A stretch of 64,000 bases of DNA from Limonium bicolor (GCA_023374045.1 CM041783.1:125179503-125243502); one strand, 5' to 3'. Positions 11,745 through 25,979 are shown, counted from the stretch's first letter. Notes: generated by a model from the letters alone, not told the origin. A program made the numbers and translations.

Positions 11745-11935
11745 GCTGATGTGTACTAGGTTACACTGTTATGAATGGATTATGTGTACTACGTTACACT
11801 ATATTGAAGTTACTATGGTACTACGAGATTATGTGTACTACATTACACTATATTGGAATTACTCTGTGATTGCATTATATGTACTATACTACAAGACTAT
11901 GAATGAATTATGTGCACTACGTTGCACTACATTGA
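11745..11935 (+). repeat. Degenerate tandem repeat, period about 48 bp
   Basis: The phrase TATGTGTACTACGTTACACT recurs with changes at about 11781, 11830, 11877 and 11909. Spacing is near 48 bp and then shorter. The copies are diverged. Confidence 0.6.
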
Positions 11936-12126
11936 AGTTAATATTGGGGATGACCTTCCATGATCATTACACTATACATTGTGTTGAATATATACTACAA
12001 ACTTAAAAGTAGTGAAACTTGGGACTTGATCTTTAGAATAGAATTGAGTTATGGATGCTTAACGGAACTTGTTTCCCCCACAACCATTGAACTTAGATAT
12101 GAGACTTCAGGGTGAAGTCCTTTTTA

Positions 12127-12138
12127 AGGGGGATAGAT
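12127..12138 (+). other. Polypurine tract of the LTR H element
   Basis: AAGGGGGATAGAT-type tract directly before TGAAATACCCC. The same tract, reverse complemented, follows L1 and D. Confidence 0.7.
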
Positions 12139-15100
12139 TGAAATACCCCGAATCTTATTAATACCTTTTAATTATTTAATAACAAAGTATAGATCTAAGA
12201 ATAAATCATTTCACATACGCATGCTAATTCATACATGCAAGTGTTTACGTAAAATAATATTACACGTGTGCATGCAAATTCATGCACGCAAACGTAACGT
12301 AAAAATAGTCATTTTACCATAAACGCTAACGGGCATAATTCTATCGACATCTTAACATCCTCGTACAAAACGCTCATGTACATTTATTAACGATGATTTA
12401 AATCATTACATAACGAGCTCGATAAAGGGAGCGGCAATAAGGAAAAATCAATACGAACGTTTATACAACTCATAACACAATAACGCTCGATCCCCGAACG
12501 CTAATATAATGTCGTCTTCACGTACGCATATAAACGCTTACGTACGAACATTAATGGGCATCAAACCCCTTATGAAACAAGCTCAATTAAGAGAGCATCA
12601 TCTAGGAAAAATATATACGAGCGTTTATACGACTCGTCATACAATAGCGTTCATTGTAAAAACGTGAAAAATACTAACGAGCAACGTAAAAATTTTACGA
12701 TTGCCTAAGCATCTATAAATGCAAATTGATATACACATTTTAACAAGGTAACAACTTATTTTACTTAATCTCGATACTAAATATATATATATATATATCA
12801 TAAATACATAGGAAATGTTATAACAATACGTATAAAACAAAGTATACAAATTCAAAGCTGCACTTATATTGCCGGTTTTGTATACATACTTGATTACACA
12901 TTTTGACACACTTTACTTAGTGAAACAACTAATTATCGAATGTACCATATTGTACTTAAGTATACATCAATACATTAAGATTAATTCTACCTAAATCATC
13001 TTATACAAACCATGATACACTTATATATATATTACCAGTCATATCTATAAACAAAACAAAACCTACAACTTATGATAATCATTACAATAATAAGTATACA
13101 TGTATTGCATCAGATTAAAATGGTAATATAAACCATGGGTTTGAAGTAGTAGACATGTGCATGTTAATTATAATCATTGTCAGCACTCATACATGATTAA
13201 ACAAGAAAAACGGTGCATATACATACTACAATGCAGCCGTTATATATATATATAGCACGGTTTGACATAATGGACATGAGGCTTTATGAATCACCCTCTC
13301 AGCTAATATACAATATTAATATACATCCAAGCAGCCTCATTATGTCCGAAAAACCTGCAGCAAAACAAGAAAGGATTAGCATATATAAAGGCATGACTTA
13401 ATACTACAAAATTAGATCTAAATCTAAAGTACATACAAGTGGAAATTGGATAATAAAAGTTAAGTTAAGCAGCTCATATCCAACTCCATTTTGTGAGCCT
13501 ACAAGGGAAAAAGAAGACTAATTTTGCATTGAAAATTCAAAAGCAATCTATCCTTACCTAATACCTTATGACAATTGTCTTCCATGATTTAAGCAACTTG
13601 TTCCTTCCTTGCATGAGTGCCGAGAATGCAGCTGTATGGGAGACTTCTTGAGCCAAGAAAAATCTGAAACAAATCATTAAAGAAAAGCTCACCAAATATG
13701 CCAAATTATAATGTTGACACTTAATAAATCATTCCTTTCTTTCCTAGTATAACTCACGGCACTTCATTCCCTTCTCATTCCCTTGATTGTGCCGAGTTGG
13801 TAAGTGTTCCCTTCTTCTCTTCTAATTTTTCCTTTCAAGCGTCAAGCTCCATTAATGGAGTCTTGAATTTTAATTTCATTCTTCATTTCTATGTCAATTT
13901 CCAAGCATTTCTTCATCAAGTCTCGAAGCAAACATCAACCTAATACTACTACAAGAATTCGGCTAGCATTCATGCTCCAAGAAGTGTCTTGAATCATCAT
14001 TTAACCAATGGAGTACTCAAGATCATCCAAAGGTATTTTTATGGTTGAAAAATCCTTAAGGTTCTAACACATGTAACCGAAAATTCCACCCTCTTAAACG
14101 AATGTTTTCTTCTTCAAATTTCATGAAGGAAAGTGGATCTCCATCTATCCTAAGTTGTACCGAAATTATTAGGTAAATTCCTAAGGTAAATCCCTTGAAA
14201 ACATCTTGTAAATTCTACTAAAGATCTATACTAAGATCTAACTCCTAAACCCCTTCCTTTTCATGTATGACTACCGAAATTTGGAACTACATATTCCATG
14301 GAAGGGAACTTGGGAATTCAAGAAGAAATCAAGTGCTAAACCATCCTTGATTAAGAGTAAGTTTCTATTAAGAAATATACATGTTTAGGCTTTATTCAAG
14401 CTCTCAAATTTTGTACAAATTTATGTACATCTCCCTTATAATATCAAGGCCGGAAACATAAGGTAAATTATCAAGAGTTTAACTTATAAAAATATAAGGT
14501 AAGATTATTACCTTAAGTTATAACTTTTGTGTCGAAAAAAAATTAAATATGATACATATATGTATAAGCCGAATTGTCTAGGACAAAGTTGGTTGATTTT
14601 GAGCATATAATCATTCTAAGTCATTTATATAATTTTTAGAAGTGTTATATGGCTTATATACATATGTATATATATACTTATTATAAGATATAAATCAAGT
14701 TTTAAATCCATATGGTAAATTATTGATATAGCCGAATACAAGTGGTGATAATTGGGGTTTAATGACCTAAATACGTTTGTAAACTTATAATATAAGTTTT
14801 GGTGAATTAGAAATATTTACTAGTGTTTAAATGGCTTGTTTAATAAATTATGTGTTAAAAATATAATTTTTAGAAAGTTATGGGAATATATAGTAATAGC
14901 CGAGAATAAAATGTGTCATTGGCATAATAATGATATATTATAAGCTAGGAATTAATATTATGAATTTTGGTTAAATTAAACAAGTGTTTAAGTGTTAAAG
15001 TAACATTTTATAAAGTTTTGGGGCAATTTTGTAATTTCTGGAAAAGTTAGTGTAAAACCGAGAATTGTATATATTTCTGGGTATATTAATGTATTAAGTA

Positions 15101-16956
15101 TGAAAATAGTCTTTGGTCAAAGTGTTGACCAAAACTTTGGGATAAAAATGATTTATGACATAAAATATTAAGTTTATAAAAGTTTTGGGGTGAAATTGTA
15201 ATTTATAAAAGTTATATGTAAAACTGGAATTTAAATAGGGGCAGATGCATAATTAGTAAGAATATAAGTCTCCACTTGGTTATTAAGGAAATTAAATATT
15301 AAAACTATAGTTTATAAGTGAATATGTAACTTATATAAAGTTTTGGGGTTAAACTGTAATTATAAGAAGATATATGTTAAAGCCGAAAGTTCATGGGGTT
15401 GTTTGGTAATTTACAAAAGTAATTATGTCAAAAAAAATTAGTCACCTAAGTGGAGGATTTGTAATTTAATAAATTAAGGAATTAAAACTATGTAATATAA
15501 TGTATTTTGGAATTAAATATAATGTTTATAAAGTTGTTGTGGTTATAATGTAATAAACGAAAAGTTTAGTGTATTTATTGGAAAATAAATTATTATAGGT
15601 CCTATATGGATATTTGGTGGAAATAGAAAAGAAAATTATGATTTGAGGATTTATGAAATTAAACTATATGTTATATAAGCATAAGTAATTTATTTGTAAA
15701 GAATAATATTATTTGGGGTTAGTTTGTAATTAATAGAAGTTTTAGGAATTCCTAAGTCGTTTGGTGACTACTTGAAAATATAAGGAATTTAATTAAGTTG
15801 AAATATTACTTAGACAAATATAAACATGCATTATAAATATTACATGTGTAAATAAATACCTCAAAGGGTTTTTGAATAAATCAGAGGAAATAACATAATA
15901 TGATGTACATAAAATCATAAGGTAATTAAAAGGAAATACCACTCAATATAAATCTTATAATTTAAGACTACATACTTTAAAGTATATGAATAAATACCTT
16001 GATTATAACAAGTTTAGGAGGTTAAGGAAATTAACTGAACGTTAAGTTGAAACCTCACATGAAATAACGAGAGTATATAACCATCGAATAATATTTGGAA
16101 ATTGAAGTATATTAAATATATAGTTATGACGAGCATTGAGTAAACGTGACCAATAAATGTCATTGACGAATTTATAAGTTGTTATGTCATTTGGATCAGT
16201 ACAACATGTCATATAAACAATACTTGTATACATACATGTATGAATATATAAATATAAAAATATATCTAAGGGAATTAAATAAACTAAGGAAAATGGTCAT
16301 TGTGACATACATAAAATCATGGGAATAAATAAGGTATACTACCATGCAATAATAGTCTTATAAATAAAGACTACAAGATTTAAGGTATATAATAATTCCT
16401 TAATTATAAGGAAAGAGGAGAAGAGGAAGAAACAACGACAGTGGTAAATCAACCTCACAAAGAAATGACGAGGGATTACATAATCACTTTACGTTACGGT
16501 AATAATCTTATGCAAGAGTAACATAAATTAACGCTCTCAGTTAATCCGATTCTAGGACCTTGTTTGACCAGACGTTAACCGGGAATTAATCAAGTACAAT
16601 CAACGGTGAACGTTATGGGATTCTTGCAGCCTGTTTGCTATCGGATTATACCGGTTTGTTAGCCACCTGTTGTACGAATTAACGACCAAGATAATTACAT
16701 GTAAAATATTGTACTGCTCTTGTACACTGTTGTGTTATTTTATGTGCATGAATGATATGCACTGTTGTGTTATTTAATGTGCGCGAACGATATGCGTTGT
16801 TGTGTTGTTTTATGTGCGTGAACGTTTCTGACTATAACGTGTATGTGCCACGCATACAACACTACATGACCAATGGATTAAATACCTGCGCGTTGTTATA
16901 CAGAGAACTTGTACTCAAGTTTCTCACTCACTTCCCTTATAAATAAAAGTCGTTAT
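12139..16956 (+). repeat. LTR H (family A, plus strand, 3' LTR)
   Basis: It starts TGAAATACCCC right after a polypurine tract and is AT-rich throughout, with no coding content. Near 16616 it shares the phrase ATGGGATTCTTGCAGCCTG with the R/U5 side of D and G. It is cut off at 16957 by LTR L1, so its own 3' end is not visible. An (AT)n run lies near 12781. Confidence 0.65.
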
Positions 16957-19900
16957 TGTAACACCCCTACCGGTAATCACACCATTACTCATAACCCGTC
17001 TCCATTATCAGTACACAAGCAGCGGAAATTCTAATACGACTGGGGGTGAAACAATGCCGTTAGCCACACATGTGACTAACAAGGCCAATTCCAAACAATC
17101 AATACAACACACTATCGGTCTGATGGGTCTTTACCGAGTACACTATACAAATGATACAATCCATTCCCTTATCAATTCACAAACCAAATACAACCTTCAA
17201 TCTCATGATAAACAATACAATCTCCATTTAGTACTATACCGAGTATCTAAAATTCCCAACATTATTAACGACCTTTCGATCTTACATTTCCATAATACAA
17301 CAATACAAATATTTAACAACCTCCCATGCTTAATCACAACCCCAACTACTGTCGAACGGTGACCGGCTTCATTGTGCCTGGAAAAAAATAAAAACATCGC
17401 CCCAAGGGGCTCAGCAAAATTGCTGCATATGACTTCTGCATACCCCACGTACTAGCGAGGGTACGCCAACTAATTGGTCGAGAGCATGCGGTTCATTTTT
17501 ATTCAAACAGCATGCATACAACATACATTATATATGTACATTCACAATCAATTTCAACATTGAACCCAAGCACTAACACACACATCAAGGGGTTAGTTTA
17601 ATATGTTATTTAATTAGGCTTGAGGGTTTCTACCTCACTATGCCTTACTCAATTACTCATTGTCTTACCTACTCTCTTAGGTACTCTTACTCACAAGCTC
17701 AGCAAGATCTACAACACTCAACTCATTTCTCCACTCAATCTCAATTTCCCACTTCTCTCGAGGCACTACTCACTTGTCAATACTCAATACTCAAGTTCCC
17801 AAATTAATACTCAATACTCAAGGCATCTTTTAAGTCTTAGCCGCGACCTCCGGGCACGGTCATACACAAGACCCCCCACCGGGCTCACAAATACAAAAGT
17901 TGCTACACAATTACTTCCTCAAGTTCATGAGTGACCAGTTCTCTAACGGAATACTCAAATTCCCAAACTCCACTCTTGGAGTCATTTCACAATCTCAAGG
18001 ATTAGCCTAGAGGTATCTCTCTTGATAACATCTACTGGCTTAGGGAATTCCTCAATGTCTAGTATTCTAAGGTTTAAGGGTTTACCCAACTTATGGAATA
18101 CTCTCATGTTCGTGACATTGATAATTTTAGTCGGTTCCTCTCATTGGGGTTCGACTATATTTCTAAGGGGTTGGTGATCCCTTACCATTCTTTCCTTTAC
18201 TCAAGGCTCATCGTTTGAAAAATTATCAAGTCCTCTAGTAGAGGTTACTTAATTCTTCCACTGTTATTAGTTTTGTGGATTAAGTCAATTCAGTTCTCTA
18301 CCGTTATCGGGAGGTTACTACTCCCGTATACTTTTTCACGTTCTAGTGTGTTCATAGGTTTATGTTACCGTATATAGGTTCGATAGTTGTAGTGTGTTTC
18401 CACCTTTTTGTTGGTTCACAACTTGACTCATTCTACGAGTCTCTACTCAAACAAGACTCTACTAAGAGTCGCACTACCATACACAATCACAATCAAGCAA
18501 TCCATTCACAAACCACATTTCATGAATTATACACACTTCAGTGCAATTTACAAACCGACATGCAACAACACAATACAAGCACCATCAAGTACAAACAATC
18601 TGATTCGTGCATTTATCTTGTTAGGTGATCACACAATCAAATAAGCACACAAATCGGGGTAACCAAGTTAGGATACAGAGCATGAAGAAATCATACCTTA
18701 CACCATGGTTTTACTTTTACCGGGTCACCTCTTGTTCCTCGGATCTCACTTCTGATTCACTAATCACATATTAAGTGGTTCTATTATCATTAAGGTAGTA
18801 CGGTATGTAAAATTAGTACTCCCGTAGTTAACCCCGTTATCCCATTAATCGTTGGTTCACTTGAGTGTTCTTAAACTCACAACCTTCTTAATCACTTCTT
18901 AAACTTATTTACACTTCTTAGGACCTTGAAAGGTCACCAAACAACTCCTAAACATTACCTAAAACCAATACCATTCAATCCCCCATGTTTAGAACCCATT
19001 AAAACACATTCTGACAAATTTTTATGATGGTCCGGGTTTGTGTCCGGGTCTACAAACCTGGACCGGACACTGAAATGCGTTTCTAGCCTTATTTACATGT
19101 GGTCCGGGTTTATGTCCGGGTTTACAAACCCGGACCACCCCCTGAAATCACTTTCTGCCATGTTTTTCTATGGTCCGGGTTTGCGTACCGATTTGCAAAA
19201 CCGGACCACCTCTGGAACTGTCAAAATTTACAGCTTTCCACCAGTTTTCAACCGCTAATTCACCTCTAATCATTTCTTAACCATTCCACATGTTTCCTAC
19301 ATGTTTAAGCACCCTAAAACATGCCCTAAACCTCTTCAAATCATTGGTCAAATCTCTACTCCAATCCTAGCTTAACTTCTACAAATTTTCCACCCTTACT
19401 ATTACATTTGCACACCAGTGCATGTCTAACTTCTCCTTAGTGGGTTACAATCTTCTACCACCTTACCAAACCTCTTATTGACCATCACCACTTCTTCATA
19501 GCCATTTGCATTGTCTATAACCAAGTTCACTCTCTATTTCCTAAGTCTTGCACACTTGCTCTTTTCTAGTTTTCCAAAGCATTTTAAAACCTATTTGCTA
19601 CAGATTTTGCCTCCTCCTTTTCCTACCCTTATATCCACTCAAGAGTGGTCAATTAATCCAATTAAATCTCTCCCCATGCCTAGTTCATTCCATAGGTTGT
19701 TCTTACTCATTGCAACCCCTAGAACACATTACTTCTACCAAAATTTTGCCATAACCTCCCCATAAATTTAACATCTCCCAAGCCATCAACTCTCATCAAT
19801 TTTCATTCCTAATCTAGCCACTCCCTTAAAGGGTTCTACCAGCACACCATAACAATCCAAAATTCACCAATATCACAATATAGCTCCAAAACTTAATAAA

Positions 19901-21401
19901 CCACAATATAACCACAAACTCAAATCCTTTGGCTCCAGGGCCCTCAATTCAAACCAACAATTCACAAGCTCTCTCAAAATCAACTAAACACATTATTTTT
20001 CATATTTTGGGTTCATTATTCAATTTAACCCATCCCAAATTCTTAAACAATCAAGATAGTTATTAAGGTAGTTTTCTTACCTTAAATTCAGAAGTTCTCT
20101 TCTTCTTTACCAATATCCTCCCTGTCTCCTTCTTGATCAAAATCGGTCCAATGGCAATGGAGTTTCCCAACTCCATGCCAACACCCAAGGAACACAAAAT
20201 TCACATAATTAAAATTCTAAACCGTCGGGAACACTCTAATTCAATGAAAGGCTTGAAACACCATAGTTAGGGTTTACATTTTGGAGCTTTTTAATGGGGT
20301 TTTAACCCTTGAATCAAGAAGGGAGTTCCACCACCATTGGAAGGTTGAAACAAAGCTCAAACAAGGAGAAGAACAAGGTATTAAAAAGAGGCAAAATCGG
20401 TCAAGGCATGAAAATGGGGAAAATGAGTTTTTCTCTTGAAACTTTTTACCTTGTTTGAAAGAGGAGACTCCAAGCTTCCTTTTGATGTCATTTTCTCTTC
20501 AAATGAGGAAAACCCATGGAGATGAACTTCATTATTTTTGGATTTTGAAAAGAGAGAAATGTAGAGCTTGAGGAGGAGAAGAGTAATATGCAATTTTTTC
20601 TTGATTTGGAGCTTGGAGCTAGCTTGTACTAGGGGGAGAAGGATGGGAAGCCATTAATGGGGCTTCAAAATCGTTCAAGAGGGAGGGAGGAAGAAGAGAG
20701 AGCAGAGGTCTGCAGAAGGAAGGAGAAAAACGAGAGAGGGAGGAGGAAATGAGGGGAGAGAGAAAATAAAGGTACTTTTGTACCTTTTTCTTTTGATTCA
20801 CTTTATGCTTTTTAGCTCATTTAGATAACTTTCTAGTCAAGAGTGGGTGGGCTGTTTTACTTAATAAAAACCGGCCCACTATTATAATACAAGCTGGAGC
20901 GTTTTTCATCTTTTACATAAAACGCTCGTTAATTTACCCGGTTTAGCACTATTCATTTACCGGGCCCGTTTTCCGGGATTTTCTTGTTTCTTTAATTTTA
21001 ATGGCTATTATACTCCCATTAATGTTTATTTATAGTTATTTAATGAACTATAATGTTTACGGGTTCATTTGACCACTCAAAGTCACGTTTTCGGGTTTTC
21101 TCGAAAAACGTGCGCTAAAGCTTTATTACCGTTTTAACTCATTTTATGGATCTGTTTTCTCCGGGAATTGTTCCCATATATTATTTAGGCATTATTAAGC
21201 CTTTTAAATTCATTTAATACCCTCTTTATGGTTGTATTCTATCTACGGTCACTTAACGCTCAATTTAGTGTTTTTCACTTTTTAGCGTTTTTCTTGTTTC
21301 TTTTGGATTTATTCTTTCTACAAAAATTCATTAGGCACTAATAGGCCCTCAATATTGTATTGGAGTAATTTAATCACCCCAATTAAGTTCGGGGTATTTC
21401 A
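16957..21401 (-). repeat. LTR L1 (family A, minus strand)
   Basis: On the plus strand it starts TGTAACACCCC and ends GGGGTATTTCA, followed by the reverse-complement polypurine tract ATCTACCCCCTTAAAG. It is therefore the 3' LTR of a minus-strand element. At 4,445 bp it sets the full length of the family. It carries a CCGG hairpin array at 19031-19207. Confidence 0.75.
19031..19207. repeat. GGTCCGGG hairpin array in LTR L1, three units
   Basis: Three units about 70 bp apart start at 19031, 19101 and 19172. Each opens GGTCCGGGTTT and closes with its complement AAACCCGGACC or a variant. The middle unit has a perfect 11-bp stem (19101-19111 with 19126-19136). Confidence 0.85.
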
Positions 21402-21462
21402 ATCTACCCCCTTAAAGAACTATGCCCACAAAGTTAGTGAGTCTGACTCCAGTGACTTACTG
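21402..21462. other. 61-bp remnant between head-to-head LTRs L1 and E
   Basis: It begins with the polypurine tract of L1 on the minus strand and ends at the plus-strand LTR start TGGAATACCCC. Nothing else of the internal region is left. Confidence 0.6.
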
Positions 21463-22342
21463 TGGAATACCCCAAACCTTAATATGTTAATTAATTATGT
21501 AATTATGATTTTATAAGGCTAATTAACTCCTTAAGATCATTGGTGAGGAAATAAAAACCAAAAAGATAAAGAAAATGCGTAAAAGTCACAAAACATGAAA
21601 ACACGTATTTAATTATTTTAGGAGGTATATAACCTTCATTAGGGTTATAAATAAATTTTTATACCTTAATTACACACTACGAACATGTGGGAAAAGTTCC
21701 CGAAGAAAACGGATCTAAATAACACGTTAAAACGCTAACGGAGTCTTAAAGCGTGTTTTTCGAGAAAACCCGAAAACGTGACTTTAAATAGTTAAATGAC
21801 CCCGTAAAAATTATAGTTGACTATATAACTATAATTAAGCATTAATGGGAGCTTAATAACCATTAAAATAAAAGAAACAAGAAAATTTCGGAAAACGGAC
21901 CTGGTTAGTGAATAGTGCTAAACCGGGTAAATTAACGAGCGTTTTCTGTAAAAGACGAAAAACGCTCTAGTGTGTATGTATTAGTGGGCCGGTTTTATTA
22001 ATAAAGACAGCCCCCTCACACATGACTAGTTAACTAATTAAATAATTCAAAAAGCAAAAAGTGAAAAAGTAACTTAAACCCCCACACACTCTCTCTCCTC
22101 TTATTTCCTTTCTTCCTTTTCTCTTTCCTCCCTCTCTTTCTCCCAGCCGGTTCCTCCCTCTTCCTTGCTGCCGATTTGAGTTCTCCAACCAGCCAACAAT
22201 GGCTTCCTCACTTCCTCTTCATGCCCAAGCTCCATTTGAGCTCCAAATCAAAAATAAATTACATATTCTTCATCTCCTCATCATTCTCTATAAATCCCTC
22301 TTTTCAAAATTCGAAAAGGATGAACTTCATCCACATGGGTTT
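21463..22342 (+). repeat. LTR E (family A, plus strand, truncated)
   Basis: It starts TGGAATACCCCAAACC and mirrors the last 900 bases of L1 in reverse complement, for example the stretch with CCCGAAAACGTGAC near 21768. It stops where LTR D begins. A CT-rich stretch (about 22085-22145) probably belongs to the transcribed leader. No polypurine tract precedes it, so it is a 5' or solo LTR. Confidence 0.65.
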
Positions 22343-23879
22343 TGTAACACCCCATCTCCAAATACAATGATCGGCGCCCTAAGTCCATCGTACATTAACA
22401 ACACAGCGGAAAAGTTCTACTAAATTGGTGTTACCGTCGTTAGTCACCCTCGTGACTAACTAGGCCTATTCTCTTACAAGTCACGGTCTGAATAACCGGA
22501 TAATTACTCGAGCATCTATACATTACAATCCATAAACCACAACATATAGCGAGTATCTCATATCCTAATACATCATACTAACATCTCATCAATTTACTAA
22601 AGGAGTGTACATGCACAACTCGTGTAACAAATGTAAAAGCGACCCGAAGTACTCTACCCGCTCCCACTCCCAGGTTGAGTCCTCGTCTGGAACCTACCTG
22701 CAAAGTTTAAATCACAGGCCCCAAGGGGCTCAGCATATTGCTGGTACAGAAAACGTGCAACCCATAAGCTAGCAGGGTTACACACGACTACTTTGTCGTA
22801 TACATGCAATTGTTTCTTCATAAAAGTAATAATAAGAAGTACGATAACAAACAACACATTTATGTGAAACATTCACAGCTCAAATAAATCGAACGTCGTA
22901 ATGGACGCCCATTAAAGAGTAAGTTAGATTCCTAACTCCTGAGGCCTGAGAATTGTTTAGTTCTCGTGTTTGACCATACCTTATAAGTGTCAACCGTTCT
23001 CTTAAAAGAACTGGTTGTTCTCTAACTGAATTGTTTATTCTTGTCGGGTCAAGGTAACCCTAGCCAATGAGTTATTAGCTCCATTGGGTTAATAAACATA
23101 AATTCTTAAGTTATGAGGGATGTAGGCTTGACCCTCCCGTGCCTCCTGAATTTGCCTCCCATCTCGAACTGTTCACTCGAGATGGTCGGGTCTGTTTGTC
23201 GACCCTAGGCGACAAGTCGTAGACGAGCCATATGCGGAAGACAGATCTGATACCGATGCCGACCTCCTAACCTAAACATGCATGACCGGAGTCAGTCCCA
23301 GATTCCTCTTCCCCCAAGTTCCAGTTAGTTGAAGTCTCATTGACAATTGGTTAGTTAAACCTCTCTCGGTATTAACCTACTAACAACAGGGAGTATTTAT
23401 AACCTTATACAATTGTTACTAAACATAGTTAATGAACAAGCTCTAAATCAAGTCGTGTTAGTGTGCAATGGACACACAATAACAATACAGTAGATGGGTT
23501 TCATGCTAAATCTTGTTTGGTCGTATCACAATAACACATCGCACAGAAACCGAGGTAGACCCTGTTAACAAACAAGCTACAAGAATCCCATACCGTACAC
23601 CGGAGATTGGCTAGCTCTTAATCCCACGTTCGCCTAATCCGCCGAACGCCTCTGACTATCTAGATCTGTAACCAGAACTAGTATTAGTATCCTGTGTCTT
23701 AGAACTAGTTTGGTTCTCTTTTCAACTTAAACCTCTTTCTAGGTTAACCCGGGTATAATAGTTTACCGTTAAACCGGTTCGTTCAATTAGGAGCGTTTTC
23801 AAGCTCAATTCTAATTCATTAACATTCAAACGTCGCTAGCAGTTACTTAGTTGCACAGTTATTAACTTTAGACTTATAC
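22343..23879 (-). repeat. LTR D, piece 1 of 3 (family A, minus strand)
   Basis: It starts TGTAACACCCC. Its 22975-23620 part is the reverse complement of 63400-64000 in LTR G. It is interrupted at 23880 by the solo LTR with TSD TATAC. Confidence 0.75.
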
Positions 23880-25974
23880 TGTTATAACATAAAGTTCGTT
23901 ACAATTTTATTTCGTGTAACGTTTTTCTGTGTTGGATTATTTCGCTCAGGACATGGAAGTCCTTATTAAAGAAGTTGGGGACGAAGAGGTCTTTTCCCCC
24001 ATCCGTTCTATTTTCTGGTGAGATTAATCTCACATTATTTCTCTTCCTATTAATTTAACCTTTTTCTCTTAATTTCCCAATCTTCTAAACACGTTCTCAC
24101 GATCTCAGTTACGCTCCTCTTCTCGCTCAGTTGGAAACCTTAAAGTCGTTCCCTTCTCTTCTCTCTCAAAATCTCGTTCTGTTCAACCCCTTCAAGTTTG
24201 GCTGATTTTGGTGTATCCTCGAGTACTGCTGTGGATTCTACTCTGCTGCGGGGTTCGGTTTGGGTTAAGGTATTCAACGTTGTTCGTTCTCTTTCGATTC
24301 TGAATTGGAATGTTTCTTCTTGTCTGAATCCTTCCACTGCAACCTGATTGGAATCTGGATGGTGTCCATCCCTCGTCGGTTCTTCTGCTGTTGGATTTCT
24401 CTGCGTATCGTGGTCGAATTCAGGTATGGATTGTGGATTCATCTGCGTTGACAGTTTCTGATTCGAGAGTGAGTTCTGATTTCGGTTTGTACTTCGGTCT
24501 GTTCTTTGATTGCGTTAATTCAGAGTTTGGGAATTGCATTTCTGGTCTGCGTTTGGGTGACTACTTGGATTCGGTCTCTGTTGTTCTGTTGGGATTCTCC
24601 TGCTAATTTAATCGAGGTAGGTGGCTTATGGATTCGGCTAGTGTGTTCATCCTTGGGGCGTTTCAGATTCTAGTTTCCAATGTGTGAATTGTCTCTGCGT
24701 TGTGTTTATGAATCAGTCTGTTTGCATTGTTTTGATAACTACAAACCCCCAAGGTTGTTTTCTATGCTCTACTTCTGTTTTGTTGTGTTTAAACCTCTAC
24801 TTTGCTGTGAAATTCGTTTCTGAAACTGCACTTTTTGGTATGTCCGAACGTCTGCCCGAGCTTTGACCTTCGCACATGCCCTGTTGCGTTGTGTATTTTC
24901 TGAAGTTTTGATGTATCCGAACTTACGTCCGAGGTTCGATGTTCGGACGGGGTGCGAGGACGAGTCCGACTTACAAGTCTCGAATGGTGTCCAAACATCA
25001 GTCCAATCTTTGATGTTCGGACACCTGTGTCTCTGCCTCTGTTTTAAGGTTCGACTTGTGTCCGAACATTGATGTCCGGACACAAGTTCGGACGAGCTAC
25101 TGTTTTGACCATAACTTGCTCGTTTGAGCTCCGTTTTGACTTCCATTTACGGGGTTAGGTTCCCCTTCTAATTTCCAAGCTATCTATGTGCTTTCTGGTG
25201 CCTTTGGTGCGCACATGCTTAATTCTTTTAAGCTTCTTTTTTGGGACCTAGTTATATGTGTATCTGAACCTTTGGATGGCTGGTCTCGCTGTCTTGTAGC
25301 GCGCTTTGTAGGATCCTTCTATTTCACGGGTGATGTTCCCCGTTCTGTTCACAGGTGTTCCACCTGTTCTGTTTACGAGTGAGGTTTCCTCGTTCTGTTC
25401 ACGAGCTAGTTGCTCGTTCTGTCTGTATGTTGTGATCAACTAGTGTCCCGCTCTGTTTTCTAACTCTGTCTGTATCTGACTCTGTTTAGTCCTTTATAGT
25501 ATGGACTTCTGCTTCTGTTTTCTGACATGTTTATGGACTCCTTACGACTCCTTCTGATTTGATAGTATTCTATAAAATGTTTTGAGCATGCTGCTTGATG
25601 AAGTTGGTCATCTACTGGGCATAGTTGTTTGCTCATTCCCCTACTTTATCTAACATTGCAGATTGATCAGCGAGGGTCACTTTGCTCAGCTTCTTGAGTT
25701 TAGCTTTTGTTCCATTTAGTCCATTTGAGATTTTGTATTTGACATTGAACCTTTGGGTCTCTTCAGTTAGCTTCCGCTTTTGATATTCGTATGGTGGGTT
25801 TTGTAATAACTTTTGGGATGTTACTACGTCACTTGATTACACTTTATTCAAGTATTCGTTTGGGCCTTGTTTGATTATTTGTTTAAGTTCGTTTATTTGA
25901 GCCTTGCGTTATTATGTAATAATTAGCGGCGTGTAATACCCCTAACTCCTAGGCCAGTGTTCGGGGGTGTTACA
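23880..25974. mobile_element. Solo LTR of a separate family (F)
   Basis: It begins TGTTATAACA and ends GGGGGTGTTACA. The exact 5-bp duplication TATAC flanks it (23875-23879 and 25975-25979). No gag, pol or primer site is present, so it is a solo LTR left by LTR-LTR recombination, 2,095 bp long. Its orientation is not certain. It holds a TCCGAAC/TCCGGAC array (24839-25105) and ends in an 11-bp-stem hairpin (25932-25942 with 25964-25974). Confidence 0.7.
24839..25105. repeat. GTCCGAAC/GTCCGGAC motif array in solo LTR F
   Basis: Several short inverted motifs (ATGTCCGAACG, GATGTTCGGAC, GATGTCCGGACAC, AAGTTCGGACGAG) fall within about 270 bp. Many pair as TCCGAAC with GTTCGGA. Confidence 0.75.
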
Positions 25975-25979
25975 TATAC

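Larger units (their letters stand above)
10385..12138 (+). other. Decayed internal region ahead of LTR H
   Basis: No domain was recognised. It ends in a polypurine tract (TTTTTAAGGGGGATAGAT, about 12121-12138) directly before LTR H, the same tract that borders L1 and D. It is therefore best read as the 3' end of an old family A internal region. A small hairpin, GGGTACG with CGTACCC, lies near 11607. Confidence 0.5.

Noticed and set aside
20381..20801. Serine- and lysine-rich minus-strand frames in L1
   Set aside because: They match the leader part of a family A LTR. The same stretch in LTR E is not kept open, so it is unlikely to be coding.
24391..25382. Possible host gene exons with GT-rich introns
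   Set aside because: The region lies inside a solo LTR with an exact TATAC duplication, and the frames match no known protein.
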